Shown here: positions 27,121 through 36,128 of the stretch, in pieces
Position numbering within the stretch: the stretch's first letter is position 1
How the letters are laid out: each line of letters begins with the position of its first letter
Assembly: GCF_000023125.1 (NCBI RefSeq)
Contig: NC_013037.1
Location: 2,852,001-2,916,000, forward strand
From: Dyadobacter fermentans DSM 18053
GTDB lineage: Bacteria; Bacteroidota; Bacteroidia; Cytophagales; Spirosomataceae
Direction of reading: 5' to 3'
Length of the DNA: 64,000 nucleotides
Notes under the pieces: model-generated
The model's input: the letters and a program-made list of their open reading frames with translations, nothing else
Database searches by the model: none
What the model was told of the DNA's origin: nothing
Translations under genes and position numbers: made by a program

Positions 27121-27897
27121 TTAATCGAAGACATTTAACGGATACTTTAATTTCGCAGCCCGACTCTTTTTCAAATCAATATCAATAGTTGAAAATCGCG
27201 ATTTTGACGAAGTTAAAGTTAAAATCGAGCCGGTCACAGGCTCTGTAACCCAACCGGCTCCTCCCCATAAGAACCCGTTGTCCCCTTCGCCGGCACGGTT
27301 CGAACTGAGGCAATATGCTCCCGAGACTACTGCTGATACCTTGCCGCAGTCGACCCATTGCTGAACGCTGCCTTGTGACGTAGCCCTGGGACATAATAGC
27401 AAGTCGATACCTTGTTTGCCATAGTGGCGCGCCCACTGGTTAAACCATAGCTCAGTACAGAGCAGAATGCCAACACGGTAATCGCCAATATCGACGGAGT
27501 CGAAAGTCACCGCTTGTTCCCTTTCAAACCATGTTTGTTCCCAAAAATGCGGCTCCTGCGGAAAATAGGCTTTGCTATGCAGCCGCTGATGTCCTTTTTC
27601 TGGCGTATAAACGTAGGCGATATTCAAATACCTGCTGTCTTCGATGGTCGGCATCGAATACACAACTGAGCACACGCCGAGCGCCTCAATTTCAGCTAGC
27701 CACTGCTTATGGCGCTGAATACCTCGCAAGCGGAGCTCCTGGGTAAGTTCAGGAGTAGCCGCCATCCACCGGCAGAAAGGCATCTCCGGCAGTAGCACCA
27801 GGTCGGGCCGGTTTTCTGCGATGTGAGCTTTCAGGTCCTTCCAGTCCAGCAGGAACTTGGCTTCGTCGTCGCTCAGCTCACAAACTGTTACTCTCAT
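27121..27897 (-). CDS. Carbon-nitrogen hydrolase (nitrilase superfamily)
   Basis: The 258-residue protein has the catalytic triad of the superfamily: Glu38 (LLPEMPF), Lys109 (LHSKAYF) and Cys147 (ILLCTELWF). It should hydrolyse an amide or nitrile; no closer assignment is possible. Its start lies 20 bp after the stop of the quinone oxidoreductase gene, so the pair is an operon. Confidence 0.9.
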   Translation of the reverse strand: MRVTVCELSDDEAKFLLDWKDLKAHIAENRPDLVLLPEMPFCRWMAATPELTQELRLRGIQRHKQWLAEIEALGVCSVVYSMPTIEDSRYLNIAYVYTPEKGHQRLHSKAYFPQEPHFWEQTWFEREQAVTFDSVDIGDYRVGILLCTELWFNQWARHYGKQGIDLLLCPRATSQGSVQQWVDCGKVSAVVSGAYCLSSNRAGEGDNGFLWGGAGWVTEPVTGSILTLTSSKSRFSTIDIDLKKSRAAKLKYPLNVFD

Positions 27898-27917
27898 TTT
27901 GTGAATGGATATGGTGC

Positions 27918-28862
27918 TTATTTGATGGTGACGACAATTTTGCCTTGGGTGTGCCCCTTTTCGATTTCACGATGTGCGTCGGCCATTGCTTCAAGAGGAT
28001 AGCTCGCCGAGATATGGGGCACCAGCCTGTTTTCCTCTAACAGGTTAGCAATGAATTTCATATTCTGTCCATTTGATAATACCATATTATAGAATGCATT
28101 GACATTTCGTCGGTCTGCCTCCGCCTTTTCCTCATCGTTAACGTGTGACCATAGGCTGATCAATGATCCACCCGGCTTGACGACCTGCATACTTCTTTGA
28201 ATATGCCGATCTTGTTTGACTGCCTCTACCACAAGGTCGACGTCTGCAATTTGCTGCTCAAACCGGCCTTGTTGATAGTCGACAAACTCGTCTGCTCCCA
28301 ATGAAGTTACAAAGTCCTTTTTCCCTATTGAAGCAAGTGCGATTACATGGGCACCAAAATATTTGGCAAACTGAACGGCAAAGTGCCCCACACCCCCTCC
28401 CGCTGCTGTGATCAGGACGCGATCTCCATCTTTAATACCGACCTTGATCATCGGTTGCAGGGCAGTAAGCGCCGCAAGAGTGGCAGCGGCAGCCTGCTCG
28501 TGACTGATGTTGGATGGTTTATGCGCCAGGTCACCCTCTGGTGCAGCCACGTACTCGGCGTAAGTCCGCCCGATGTACGGGTGCCGCAAGGCGCCGAACA
28601 CCTGGTCGCCTATTTTAAAATCTGCAACCTTGGTACCAACCCCAACAACCTCGCCTGAAATATCCCATCCCGGGATCAACGGCTGGTCGCTGCCAAACAC
28701 CCAACTTACATCTTTGTTGCTGCGAACGATAGCGTCTGCCGGGTTAATGCTGATTGCCTTTGTCCGCACCAGGACCTCATTTTCTTTTATTTGAGGAATA
28801 GGTAGCAGTGCCATAGCGAAGTTCTCAACTCCACCATGACCTTTAATTGTCATTGCTTTCAT
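27918..28862 (-). CDS. NADP-dependent quinone oxidoreductase-like MDR protein
   Basis: A 314-residue medium-chain dehydrogenase without structural zinc ligands: GroES-like N-terminus (NEVLVRTKAISINPADAIVR), nucleotide-binding motif ITAAGGGVGHFAVQFAKYFGAHV and C-terminal EIEKGHTQGKIVV. It reduces quinones or enones with NADPH. Divergent from an HxlR regulator gene that is the likely controller. Confidence 0.92.
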   Translation of the reverse strand: MKAMTIKGHGGVENFAMALLPIPQIKENEVLVRTKAISINPADAIVRSNKDVSWVFGSDQPLIPGWDISGEVVGVGTKVADFKIGDQVFGALRHPYIGRTYAEYVAAPEGDLAHKPSNISHEQAAAATLAALTALQPMIKVGIKDGDRVLITAAGGGVGHFAVQFAKYFGAHVIALASIGKKDFVTSLGADEFVDYQQGRFEQQIADVDLVVEAVKQDRHIQRSMQVVKPGGSLISLWSHVNDEEKAEADRRNVNAFYNMVLSNGQNMKFIANLLEENRLVPHISASYPLEAMADAHREIEKGHTQGKIVVTIK

Positions 28863-29003
28863 AGTCGTTTTGAAACGCTGTCCCGGTTATGAACATCTTT
28901 ATTAAGTGAAGCCTTTTGCTGGCCACCCGGGACTGCTGAACAAAATTATAGCAAGTTCCGCGTAACTTTGCCGCAGGTATCACCGTTGATACCTCCTCCG
29001 GTC

Positions 29004-29372
29004 ATGAACCCAAAAGAAAACACAACCCAGATCCAGGCCCAAATCCGCGCATTGCAGGATACGATCTACGTGATCGGTGGTAAATGGAAGCTACCGATAA
29101 TCCATTCCATTTGTAAGGGCAATAGACGGTTTTCGGATATTCAGCACAGTATTCCGGGTATTACCAAGCGGATGCTGTCTAGGAGCCTGAAAGAACTAGA
29201 AGATAATAAGTTGATCGTCAGGAAAGTGGATCCCGACTTTACAGCAACGATCGAATACGAATTCACCCATTATGCGCTTGAATATGGCAACCTGATACTG
29301 GAAATGATTAGGTGGGGCCAGAACCATCAAAAGGTTATTACCGGCAAGGCTATCTCAATGACGAAGCAATAA
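29004..29372 (+). CDS. HxlR family transcriptional regulator
   Basis: The winged-helix HxlR domain is complete: TIYVIGGKWKLPIIHSICKGNRRFSDIQHSIPGITKRMLSRSLKELEDNKLI. A start at 29004 (MNPKENTT) is preferred to an upstream one at 28968 whose proline-rich leader looks non-coding. Such regulators respond to aldehydes or redox stress; the divergent oxidoreductase gene is the natural target. Confidence 0.88.
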   Translation: MNPKENTTQIQAQIRALQDTIYVIGGKWKLPIIHSICKGNRRFSDIQHSIPGITKRMLSRSLKELEDNKLIVRKVDPDFTATIEYEFTHYALEYGNLILEMIRWGQNHQKVITGKAISMTKQ

Positions 29373-29418
29373 ATGTTATTAGTACGGCTGCGTATATACG
29401 GTTGGGGAAAACCAGGCA

Positions 29419-30000
29419 CTAGTGCAGTAGTATCAGCGTGCTCTCAACCATTCTTTCACATTCGGCCTGGGTCATTCCCGCTTTGGCCGAAACAACGATC
29501 CCGTTAATACAGTTCTGTAAATAATCTGCCATCGTCTCAGCATCGAGACTATCAGAAAACTTCCCCTCTTTCTTGCCGTCAAGCACAAAATGAAGCAATG
29601 CCCCCCTGGTAGCATCAATACTTTTCCTGACGATTTCAACCGCTGCCGGCTCGTCCGGGCCGAACTCGATAATGGAATTGATCAAAAAGCAGCCCTGCGG
29701 CATGCCGCCGGGATATGTGCCCTCAATCGACAGTTTGAAGATAAGCTTTATGCCCGCTAGCGGTTCTCTCGTGTTCGAAATAATATTCTCCAGCCCCACA
29801 ACCGTCTTTTCGTGATACCGGTGAAGTGATTTGAGCAGCAATGAATGTTTGTCCCCAAACGTGTTGTACAGACTGGATCTGCTTATACCCAAGGTGCTCA
29901 CCAAATCCTCAGGCGTTGTACCACGATACCCGCGAATCTTAAATAGCTCGATTGCCCTGTCTAGAATATCCTGCTCGTCGAAATTACGGTTTCTGGCCAT
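29419..30000 (-). CDS. TetR family repressor
   Basis: The N-terminal helix-turn-helix is clear: ILDRAIELFKIRGYRGTTPEDLVSTLGISRSSLYNTFGDKHSLL, followed by a helical ligand-binding domain with the GCFLINSIIEF segment typical of the YjdC/NemR branch. It lies divergent to an SDR gene, with two tandem palindromes between them, and probably represses both. Confidence 0.92.
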   Translation of the reverse strand: MARNRNFDEQDILDRAIELFKIRGYRGTTPEDLVSTLGISRSSLYNTFGDKHSLLLKSLHRYHEKTVVGLENIISNTREPLAGIKLIFKLSIEGTYPGGMPQGCFLINSIIEFGPDEPAAVEIVRKSIDATRGALLHFVLDGKKEGKFSDSLDAETMADYLQNCINGIVVSAKAGMTQAECERMVESTLILLH

Positions 30001-30052
30001 TTAATTGTGATTTAGCTTCAAAAGGTACTGTCGCGATAAAAATACAAACTTA

Positions 30053-30098
30053 TTGGAACTATAATTCCAATATTTTGATTCTGGAACTATAATTCCAA
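30053..30098. promoter_or_regulatory. Tandem palindromic operators for TetR
   Basis: TTGGAACTATAATTCCAA at 30053-30070 and TGGAACTATAATTCCAA at 30082-30098 are near-identical palindromes 29 bp apart (start to start) in the divergent TetR/SDR promoter region. Confidence 0.75.
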
Positions 30099-30115
30099 AA
30101 TCAAACAGTTCAATC

Positions 30116-30862
30116 ATGAAAACTCTAGCAGAAAAGGTCGCATTCGTCACAGGTGGTACACGCGGGATGGGCGAAGCAATCGTCAGAAGACTCGCCTCGG
30201 AAGGCGCAAGCGTTGCCTTCACATATGTCAGCTCGCAAGAAAAAGCGCAGAAATTGACGGACGAGATCACACAAAATGGAGGGAAAGCATTGGGGATCAA
30301 AGCAGATGCAGCACAGAGTGGCGCACTGACCAAGGCGATAAACGACACCGCCGAAAAATTTGGGAAAATCGATATTCTGGTAAATAATGCAGCAATCGCA
30401 GTCGCAGGTCCACTAGATCAAGCTGCCGAAAGGTCTGGGGATTATGATCGTCAGGTTGATGTGAACATCCGGGCAGTGTCCGAAGCTGTGCGCGCTGCTG
30501 TGAAATATATTCCAGAAGGCGGCAGGGTCATTAATATCGGCTCGGTAGGTGGCAAAAGGATCGGTGGACCGTTTATGTCAGACTATGCCGCAACCAAAGC
30601 CGCCATCAGCGGCTACACCCGTGGACTGGCCTGGGATCTGGCGCCCCGGAATATAACTGTTAATACGGTTGAACCCGGTGCGATCGACACTGACATGATG
30701 CCGACCGATCCAGCGGTTCGTGAGGCTTTCACCAATGCAATTCCGTTGAAAAGGCTGGGAAAACCCCAGGAGATTGCTGCGATGGTAAACTTCCTTGCAG
30801 GCCCAGAGGCAAGCTACATTACAGGAAGCAGTTTCACTGTCGACGGTGGGATAAATGCTTGA
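30116..30862 (+). CDS. SDR family 3-oxoacyl-ACP reductase-like oxidoreductase
   Basis: The 248-residue protein has TGGTRGMGEA, NNAA, catalytic Ser in INIGSVGGKR and YAATK with Tyr/Lys. It ends in the canonical YITGSSFTVDGGINA. It is an NADP-dependent reductase of unknown substrate, controlled presumably by the divergent TetR through the two palindromes. Confidence 0.92.
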   Translation: MKTLAEKVAFVTGGTRGMGEAIVRRLASEGASVAFTYVSSQEKAQKLTDEITQNGGKALGIKADAAQSGALTKAINDTAEKFGKIDILVNNAAIAVAGPLDQAAERSGDYDRQVDVNIRAVSEAVRAAVKYIPEGGRVINIGSVGGKRIGGPFMSDYAATKAAISGYTRGLAWDLAPRNITVNTVEPGAIDTDMMPTDPAVREAFTNAIPLKRLGKPQEIAAMVNFLAGPEASYITGSSFTVDGGINA

Positions 30863-31550
30863 TAAGCAGCAGTTGGTTAGGCCAGTATCGCCATTTCAAA
30901 TAAATTGTGATACTGGCTAAATCTTCGTTGGAAGACACTTTTCTCATATTAAAATCTATAAGACCTAGGGATTGAATTCCTTGATTTACAGGCTTGCACG
31001 CGGATGAGTTATTTCCTCTCCTAGCTACGCCATAAACAGAGATCGTGATAAAGCAACATGTTTTGTTTAGCTTCCCGACCAGCTGACCTTCTTCGAGTTT
31101 TCTGGTATTTTGTCAAAGGCAGTTTAACGATCATATCAAATGTGATCTGGATATGCCAAGTATAAGTAGTAGAAGTTCAGGAACGACGTTAAGGATTGCC
31201 TGCTTACGATGAAAAGCACACTTGTCAAGCATAGAGATCATCCACATCGAGCCCCCACACGGCACCGATCGGGTTGTAAATCTGACTACGACAGAAGTTG
31301 TCTTACCGAACATAAAAATAACCTCCCGGCATCGCCAGAAAGCTATTTGTGATACTCAACGTTAATAATGCAAAGGTACGATGTTCCGGCGAGTTGACTT
31401 ATAAAAGTTGAGCCTAAAGTTGTAGATATGTATCGATTATCCGCGATAATCAATATGAATAGTTCGAAACCCTCGTGATTTACAAAGCCAACATTTGTAG
31501 AACAATTTCTATATTTGATACTTCGTCTACAAAGCACCCTTCATACAGGA
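30863..31550. other. Intergenic stretch
   Basis: Nearly 700 bp without a supported gene. A 60-codon minus-strand frame at 31131-31313 (contains MWMISMLDK) has natural-looking residues but no recognised homologue and may be a remnant. The 3' end should hold the promoter of the sensor kinase. Confidence 0.4.
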
Positions 31551-34500
31551 ATGAAACTATTACTTCTTTTTATTGTCCTTTTTACCTTTTCACGAGTATC
31601 CTTGGGGCGGCAGGCGGAAAGTGTCCAACTGGACAACTTTCGAATCGAGCAGTTTACAGATGAAAATGGTCTTCCACAAAACAGCGTGTACACAATTGTT
31701 AAGGATGAGCTTGGCTTCGTTTGGCTTTCAACAGAAGGTGGCTTGGTGCGCTTTGACGGACAGGAATTTACAATATTTCGTAATTTTGGAAGTACACATT
31801 TGTCGGTTAGCATTGGCAACATCGGGATTGATCCGCGGCCAAAGAAGCGGGGCTTGTACGCAGTCAATAACGAAAATGAATTTATCCTCATAGAGAAAGG
31901 GGTTGCTTCGGTGGATAAGAGATTCCAGAATCGAAACGGCCAGTCACCGTTCCCATTTGTTCAACGTGGCAAAGGGCATTTATATGAACGGCTGCCAACG
32001 TTAAGTCATGACAGGCCTGCGCTGACCCCCTTTGTGATCCCGGCCGGTGAAAATCGCTTTTTTGTATACGATCGGAAAGATCTGTCTTGTTATGTAAACA
32101 AAAAACTGATAGGAAAGACGCATTTCGGTAATAAGTATCCGTGGGCTTTTTTTCGCCTGGGCAATAATCTTTACTATCTACAAAAGGGAATATTCACACG
32201 CTATAATTGCGTTGAAAGCAAACTCAAAGCTCAGTCGGCAAAGTTATATGGTGATCTGCGGCTAGACAAGCTTTCTGGTCATCCCGATGCGATCGAACTG
32301 TTCTGGAACAATGCTAGCGAACAGGCATTGGTACGTTTGGACAAGGCATTGTACATATTGCTTAAAGACAAAAATGGCGACTTAAATTCAAAACTTATCC
32401 TGGAAGGATTTGATTTTACAACGGACATCATCAAGTCGGCGTACTATGATCAGAAGACTGACAGGATATTTTTAGGAAGTCAGTTAAATGGGCTTTTTGT
32501 CTTTACAAAAAAGAAATTCCAAGTCCAAACCAGTGATTTTCCAGGAACTGACCAGGTTTATTACGGTCAGGCCGCATTCGGTGATCGTCAAGTACTTTCT
32601 GCCCAAGGCATCGTTTTTCGAGCCGACCCTTCCATAGGAAAATCCGTAGCCAGCCAGCTCCCTTTGGTAACAGAAAGCGTAACCTGGGATAAGACAAGTA
32701 TCGCTGTTGATGCTTACGGGGATATTTGGTGTAAAAACCAGAACAGATTAATGGTAATAAGCGCCGATGGCTCTACAATGAAGGCGTCTTGGGAGCTGGC
32801 ATCGGAAATTTCCCAGCTCTACCAGGCTCCTGATTCGACAATTTGGATCGGTACTCAGACATCGGGCATTTACTACGTTAAACCGTCGTGGAAATTAGGG
32901 ACTTCACCTAGGCATTTCTTAAATGCGCCAACGGAGATTTCATACATCAAGGACTCATATGGCTTCCTTTGGGTCGGCACAGCACACGGCCTGTTCCGCA
33001 TTAACAAAACCACACGGCAAATGGTTAGGATCAACGGGCTTGACGGCATGTATATCAGAAGCATTCATCTGACTGATGACGGCCGCCAAGTCTGGATCAC
33101 CAGCTCGCAACATGGCTTTTTCCTGTTGCGGGACAAGAGATTAACCCGTTTTCCTCTCGATCGGAAGGGTTATCTGGCCAACTCTCATTGCATTCTCGAA
33201 GACCGAAACGGCTATTTCTGGATTACAACCAACCATGGGCTTTTTCAAGTGCTCAAATCAGACCTGGTTGAGTATGCAAGGCATGGCGGTATGATCTATT
33301 ACCATCTCTATTCAAAGTCCGACGGATTTAACACCAATGAGTTCAACGGCAGATGTGAGCCTTGTGCACTGCGGCTGTCGTCAGGGCTGGTATCGCTACC
33401 TTCCATGAATGGCTTGGTATGGTTCACGCCAGAGCGCATAACGCCTGAACAGCCAGACAAAGCGATCATAATCCATAGTTTGGAAATTGATCGTAGACCT
33501 CTGCCAGTTTCATTTGATAATCAACAGGTGAACTTCTCTCAACAAGCAAAGGAGTTCCGCATCGAAATGTTAACACCATTTTTTGGCAACCCCCAGAACC
33601 TAAGGTTTCACTACGCTCTCCAGCCTAAGGGCTTACAGCCGGCAGAAACGGATTGGTTGCCCATTGACGCCATTTTTGGCAACCGGGCGCTGATCACTAT
33701 TTCTACGCTAAGCAAGGGCGACTACACGCTATTCGTACGAAAAATGGATGGCTTTGTTCAGAAGAACATCTCCTATAAAACGGTTCAGATCACCGTTCCC
33801 CCATTCTGGTACCAGACCTGGTGGTTTTACTCACTTGCCGCCGCCCTACTGATCTTGGCCGGCGCGTGGTACATCAGATACCGGATCAACAGAGTCAAAC
33901 GAGTCAATCTGACACTTGAACAGCAAGTAAATGCGCGCACGGCGCAGCTTCGCGGCGCCCTAAGGGATCTGGAAAAATCCCAGCAGGACACAATTAATCA
34001 AATGCAACTGCAATCACGTCTGATGGCCTCCATCGCCCACGATGTTCGTTCCCCGCTTGGTGCGGCGATTACCGTTTCGGAAGAAATGCAAAAAATGATT
34101 GCCAGAGGCCAGTACGAAATGGCAACGATGGTAGGAAAAAACATCGAGGACTCTATGCGACAAGTGAAAGCCTCACTGGAAGAAATGCTTTCCTACGTAA
34201 AAATTCGCATTTACAAAAAACAAGCGACGACCGAATTAGTCGATTTAAGCGCATTGATTGAAGAAAATATGCAGCTGTATGGTAAAAACACACGGATCAA
34301 TGCCAACACCTTTCTCAATGAAATACCATTAGATACGTGTATCGAAACGAATGCACCGCTTCTAAAAATAATCGTCCACAATCTGATCGATAATGCCAAT
34401 AAATTTACAAAAAATGGTGTCGTCCGCGCCTATGTTTCTGTGGAAGAAAAGCAGTTGCGCCTGTTTATCGAAGATTCGGGTCGTGGAATCCCTAGCGAGC

Positions 34501-34709
34501 TGCGCGATTGGTTCCAAGCAAACGGCAAAAATCAAAGTGAACCAGCACACACCGGTATCGGACTTGTCATGGTTAAAGAGTTGGCTCCTAGCGTGGCCGA
34601 AAGCATTGTTTTAGAAGAACTGTCACCCGGGACACGAATAGTAATTACTTTTAAACGGCAGATATTTAATCATCAGTCAGTGCTCACCAGTGACGTTATC
34701 GCGCCCTAA
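31551..34709 (+). CDS. Propeller sensor histidine kinase
   Basis: The start at 31551 gives a signal peptide (MKLLLLFIVLFTFSRVSLG). The periplasmic part (to residue about 745) has two-component-regulator propeller repeats (LGFVWLSTEGGLVRFDG, GFLWVGTAHGLFRI, YFWITTNHGLFQV). There follow a Y_Y_Y region, a membrane helix (SLAAALLILAGAWYI, about 755-772), a coiled-coil, a HisKA motif IAHDVRSPLG (His about 830) and a HATPase domain (HNLIDNANKFTKNG, TGIGLVMVKEL). Unlike the HTCS at 12720 it has no receiver or DNA-binding domain, so it must signal to a separate regulator. Its stop overlaps the convergent LuxR regulator gene by 14 bp, which suggests partnership. Confidence 0.92.
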   Translation: MKLLLLFIVLFTFSRVSLGRQAESVQLDNFRIEQFTDENGLPQNSVYTIVKDELGFVWLSTEGGLVRFDGQEFTIFRNFGSTHLSVSIGNIGIDPRPKKRGLYAVNNENEFILIEKGVASVDKRFQNRNGQSPFPFVQRGKGHLYERLPTLSHDRPALTPFVIPAGENRFFVYDRKDLSCYVNKKLIGKTHFGNKYPWAFFRLGNNLYYLQKGIFTRYNCVESKLKAQSAKLYGDLRLDKLSGHPDAIELFWNNASEQALVRLDKALYILLKDKNGDLNSKLILEGFDFTTDIIKSAYYDQKTDRIFLGSQLNGLFVFTKKKFQVQTSDFPGTDQVYYGQAAFGDRQVLSAQGIVFRADPSIGKSVASQLPLVTESVTWDKTSIAVDAYGDIWCKNQNRLMVISADGSTMKASWELASEISQLYQAPDSTIWIGTQTSGIYYVKPSWKLGTSPRHFLNAPTEISYIKDSYGFLWVGTAHGLFRINKTTRQMVRINGLDGMYIRSIHLTDDGRQVWITSSQHGFFLLRDKRLTRFPLDRKGYLANSHCILEDRNGYFWITTNHGLFQVLKSDLVEYARHGGMIYYHLYSKSDGFNTNEFNGRCEPCALRLSSGLVSLPSMNGLVWFTPERITPEQPDKAIIIHSLEIDRRPLPVSFDNQQVNFSQQAKEFRIEMLTPFFGNPQNLRFHYALQPKGLQPAETDWLPIDAIFGNRALITISTLSKGDYTLFVRKMDGFVQKNISYKTVQITVPPFWYQTWWFYSLAAALLILAGAWYIRYRINRVKRVNLTLEQQVNARTAQLRGALRDLEKSQQDTINQMQLQSRLMASIAHDVRSPLGAAITVSEEMQKMIARGQYEMATMVGKNIEDSMRQVKASLEEMLSYVKIRIYKKQATTELVDLSALIEENMQLYGKNTRINANTFLNEIPLDTCIETNAPLLKIIVHNLIDNANKFTKNGVVRAYVSVEEKQLRLFIEDSGRGIPSELRDWFQANGKNQSEPAHTGIGLVMVKELAPSVAESIVLEELSPGTRIVITFKRQIFNHQSVLTSDVIAP

Positions 34710-35325
34710 TTTTCTCTGCCAATTCAATGATATTATCGACGCCAAGCTTCTCAAAAATCCGCGCTTTGTAGGTACTAACGGTGTTAGACTGGATATCCAG
34801 CAACGACGCGATTTCTTTTACCCATTTACCGGTAATTAACAGCTCGGCAATCTCTCTTTCCCTTACGGAAAGACTTTTAATTCCGGTCGGACGTTTTCGC
34901 GCCTGTTTTTGGAATACTATCGCGTTTAGAAGCCGCTCTTGCACTGCTTCGCTCACATACCGGTTCTTTCTCATGACCGTTTGGATAGCCCGCACTGTTT
35001 CGGACTTCTCGGCACTTTTAGACAAATAACCGTTTGCACCGGCCGACACATATTCAAGCGCGTTGAATTGCTCATCAGCCGCGGAGCATACCAGGATTGG
35101 CACCAGCTGTTGATGCTCCCGGATACGGGCGATCATGCTCGTACCTACCCCGCCAGGAATGTCAATGTCCAGCAAAATTAAATCATATTGATGATTAAGC
35201 AGGTACGACATGGCATCTTCAAAGTCTTCTGCTTCATGGACAATAGAGTGAGGGTAAAGGTCTTCGAGCACCAATCTCATGCTCATCCGTACCAAAAAAT
35301 GGTCATCAACAACAAGGTAAATCAT
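34696..35325 (-). CDS. LuxR-family response regulator
   Basis: Starting at MIYLVVDDHFLVR (35325), the protein has a full receiver (VVDDH, Asp in ILLDIDIPGG, Ser in LVCSAAD, Lys in LSKSAEK). A C-terminal GerE helix-turn-helix follows (LSVREREIAELLITGKWVKEIASLLDIQSNTVSTYKARIFEKL). The in-frame extension to 35400 is not supported by a motif. It lies convergent to the sensor kinase and downstream of a second LuxR regulator gene. Confidence 0.9.
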   Translation of the reverse strand: MIYLVVDDHFLVRMSMRLVLEDLYPHSIVHEAEDFEDAMSYLLNHQYDLILLDIDIPGGVGTSMIARIREHQQLVPILVCSAADEQFNALEYVSAGANGYLSKSAEKSETVRAIQTVMRKNRYVSEAVQERLLNAIVFQKQARKRPTGIKSLSVREREIAELLITGKWVKEIASLLDIQSNTVSTYKARIFEKLGVDNIIELAEKIRAR

Positions 35326-35386
35326 ATCACAAGGCGAACTGGGTGCAATGCTAGCAAGAATTATTATGGAGGGCAACAAAAAAAGA

Positions 35387-36013
35387 TTATCGCTTAGCAT
35401 CCTTACCTAATTGCCATGTCAATTTCATGGCTAGTTCCTCATTATTGTCCACACTGAGCTTTTCAAAGATAGCTTGTCGATACTCAGAGATTTTTTCAAT
35501 ATTAATCTTTGCAGCCTCCGCAATTTGTCGGTAAGGGACATTTGCGGCCAACAAGTCGGCTATTAGCCTTTCCCTTCGGGTTAGCTCACGGCTAGCCGGA
35601 TCGGCTGCAATGTGAGAAAGCAACACCTGCTGAACATCAAAACCGATAAACCGGGCTTTGCGCTGAGCAACCTGGATCGCCTCGAGAATTTCAACAGCGT
35701 CGGACTTTTTGGAAATCAATGCATGGATACCCGTCCGAATAAAAGCATAGATGTACTGGAAATCATCTCCCAAATGCACGACAACAGCTACATCGGGATG
35801 GCACTGCCGGAACGCATCGAGCAGTGATGCATCTTTCCCGTCTGCCACACCAGCGTCAAGAACCAGCGTCTTAACCTGTCCTGCCTGATAGGCAGAAAGG
35901 CTGTTTTGTAAACTGTCCGATTCAAGAATGAGGGTGTCATCGAATTCACTGATGATAATTGAACGGAGGCCAATATTTAAAGCGGGATTATCTGTAACGA
36001 TCAAAATCGCCAT
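35387..36013 (-). CDS. LuxR-family response regulator with a degenerate receiver pocket
   Basis: The start at 36013 (MAILIVTDNPALNIGLRS) fits the receiver fold better than the longer frame. The pair of acidic residues expected after strand 1 is reduced to TDN, while Asp in TLVLDAGVADG and Lys in ISKKSD remain. The GerE domain is present (LTRRERLIADLLAANVPYRQIAEAAKINIEKISEYRQAIFEKLSV). It overlaps no gene but is followed immediately by the second regulator on the same strand, suggesting a duplicated pair. Confidence 0.85.
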   Translation of the reverse strand: MAILIVTDNPALNIGLRSIIISEFDDTLILESDSLQNSLSAYQAGQVKTLVLDAGVADGKDASLLDAFRQCHPDVAVVVHLGDDFQYIYAFIRTGIHALISKKSDAVEILEAIQVAQRKARFIGFDVQQVLLSHIAADPASRELTRRERLIADLLAANVPYRQIAEAAKINIEKISEYRQAIFEKLSVDNNEELAMKLTWQLGKDAKR

Positions 36014-36078
36014 TGGATGACGGTGGGTTATTGCTTTCCAGGGTTTAACTAAATTAGAGTCCTTACCATGTAAAAAGA

Positions 36079-36119
36079 AAGGGTTCCAGGGCTTGAAAAT
36101 GCGATGCCCTGAAACCCTT
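36079..36119 (-). terminator. Intrinsic terminator after the GEVED/T9SS gene
   Basis: On the minus strand AAGGGTTTCAGGGC pairs with GCCCTGGAACCCTT (one bulge mismatch), followed by TTCTTTTT. It lies 10 bp after the stop of the large surface-protein gene. Confidence 0.85.
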
Positions 36120-36128
36120 AACCAGTGA

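Noticed and set aside
31131..31313. 60-codon minus-strand frame as a gene
   Set aside because: Natural-looking residues but no motif and no supporting context; kept only as a note in the spacer description.
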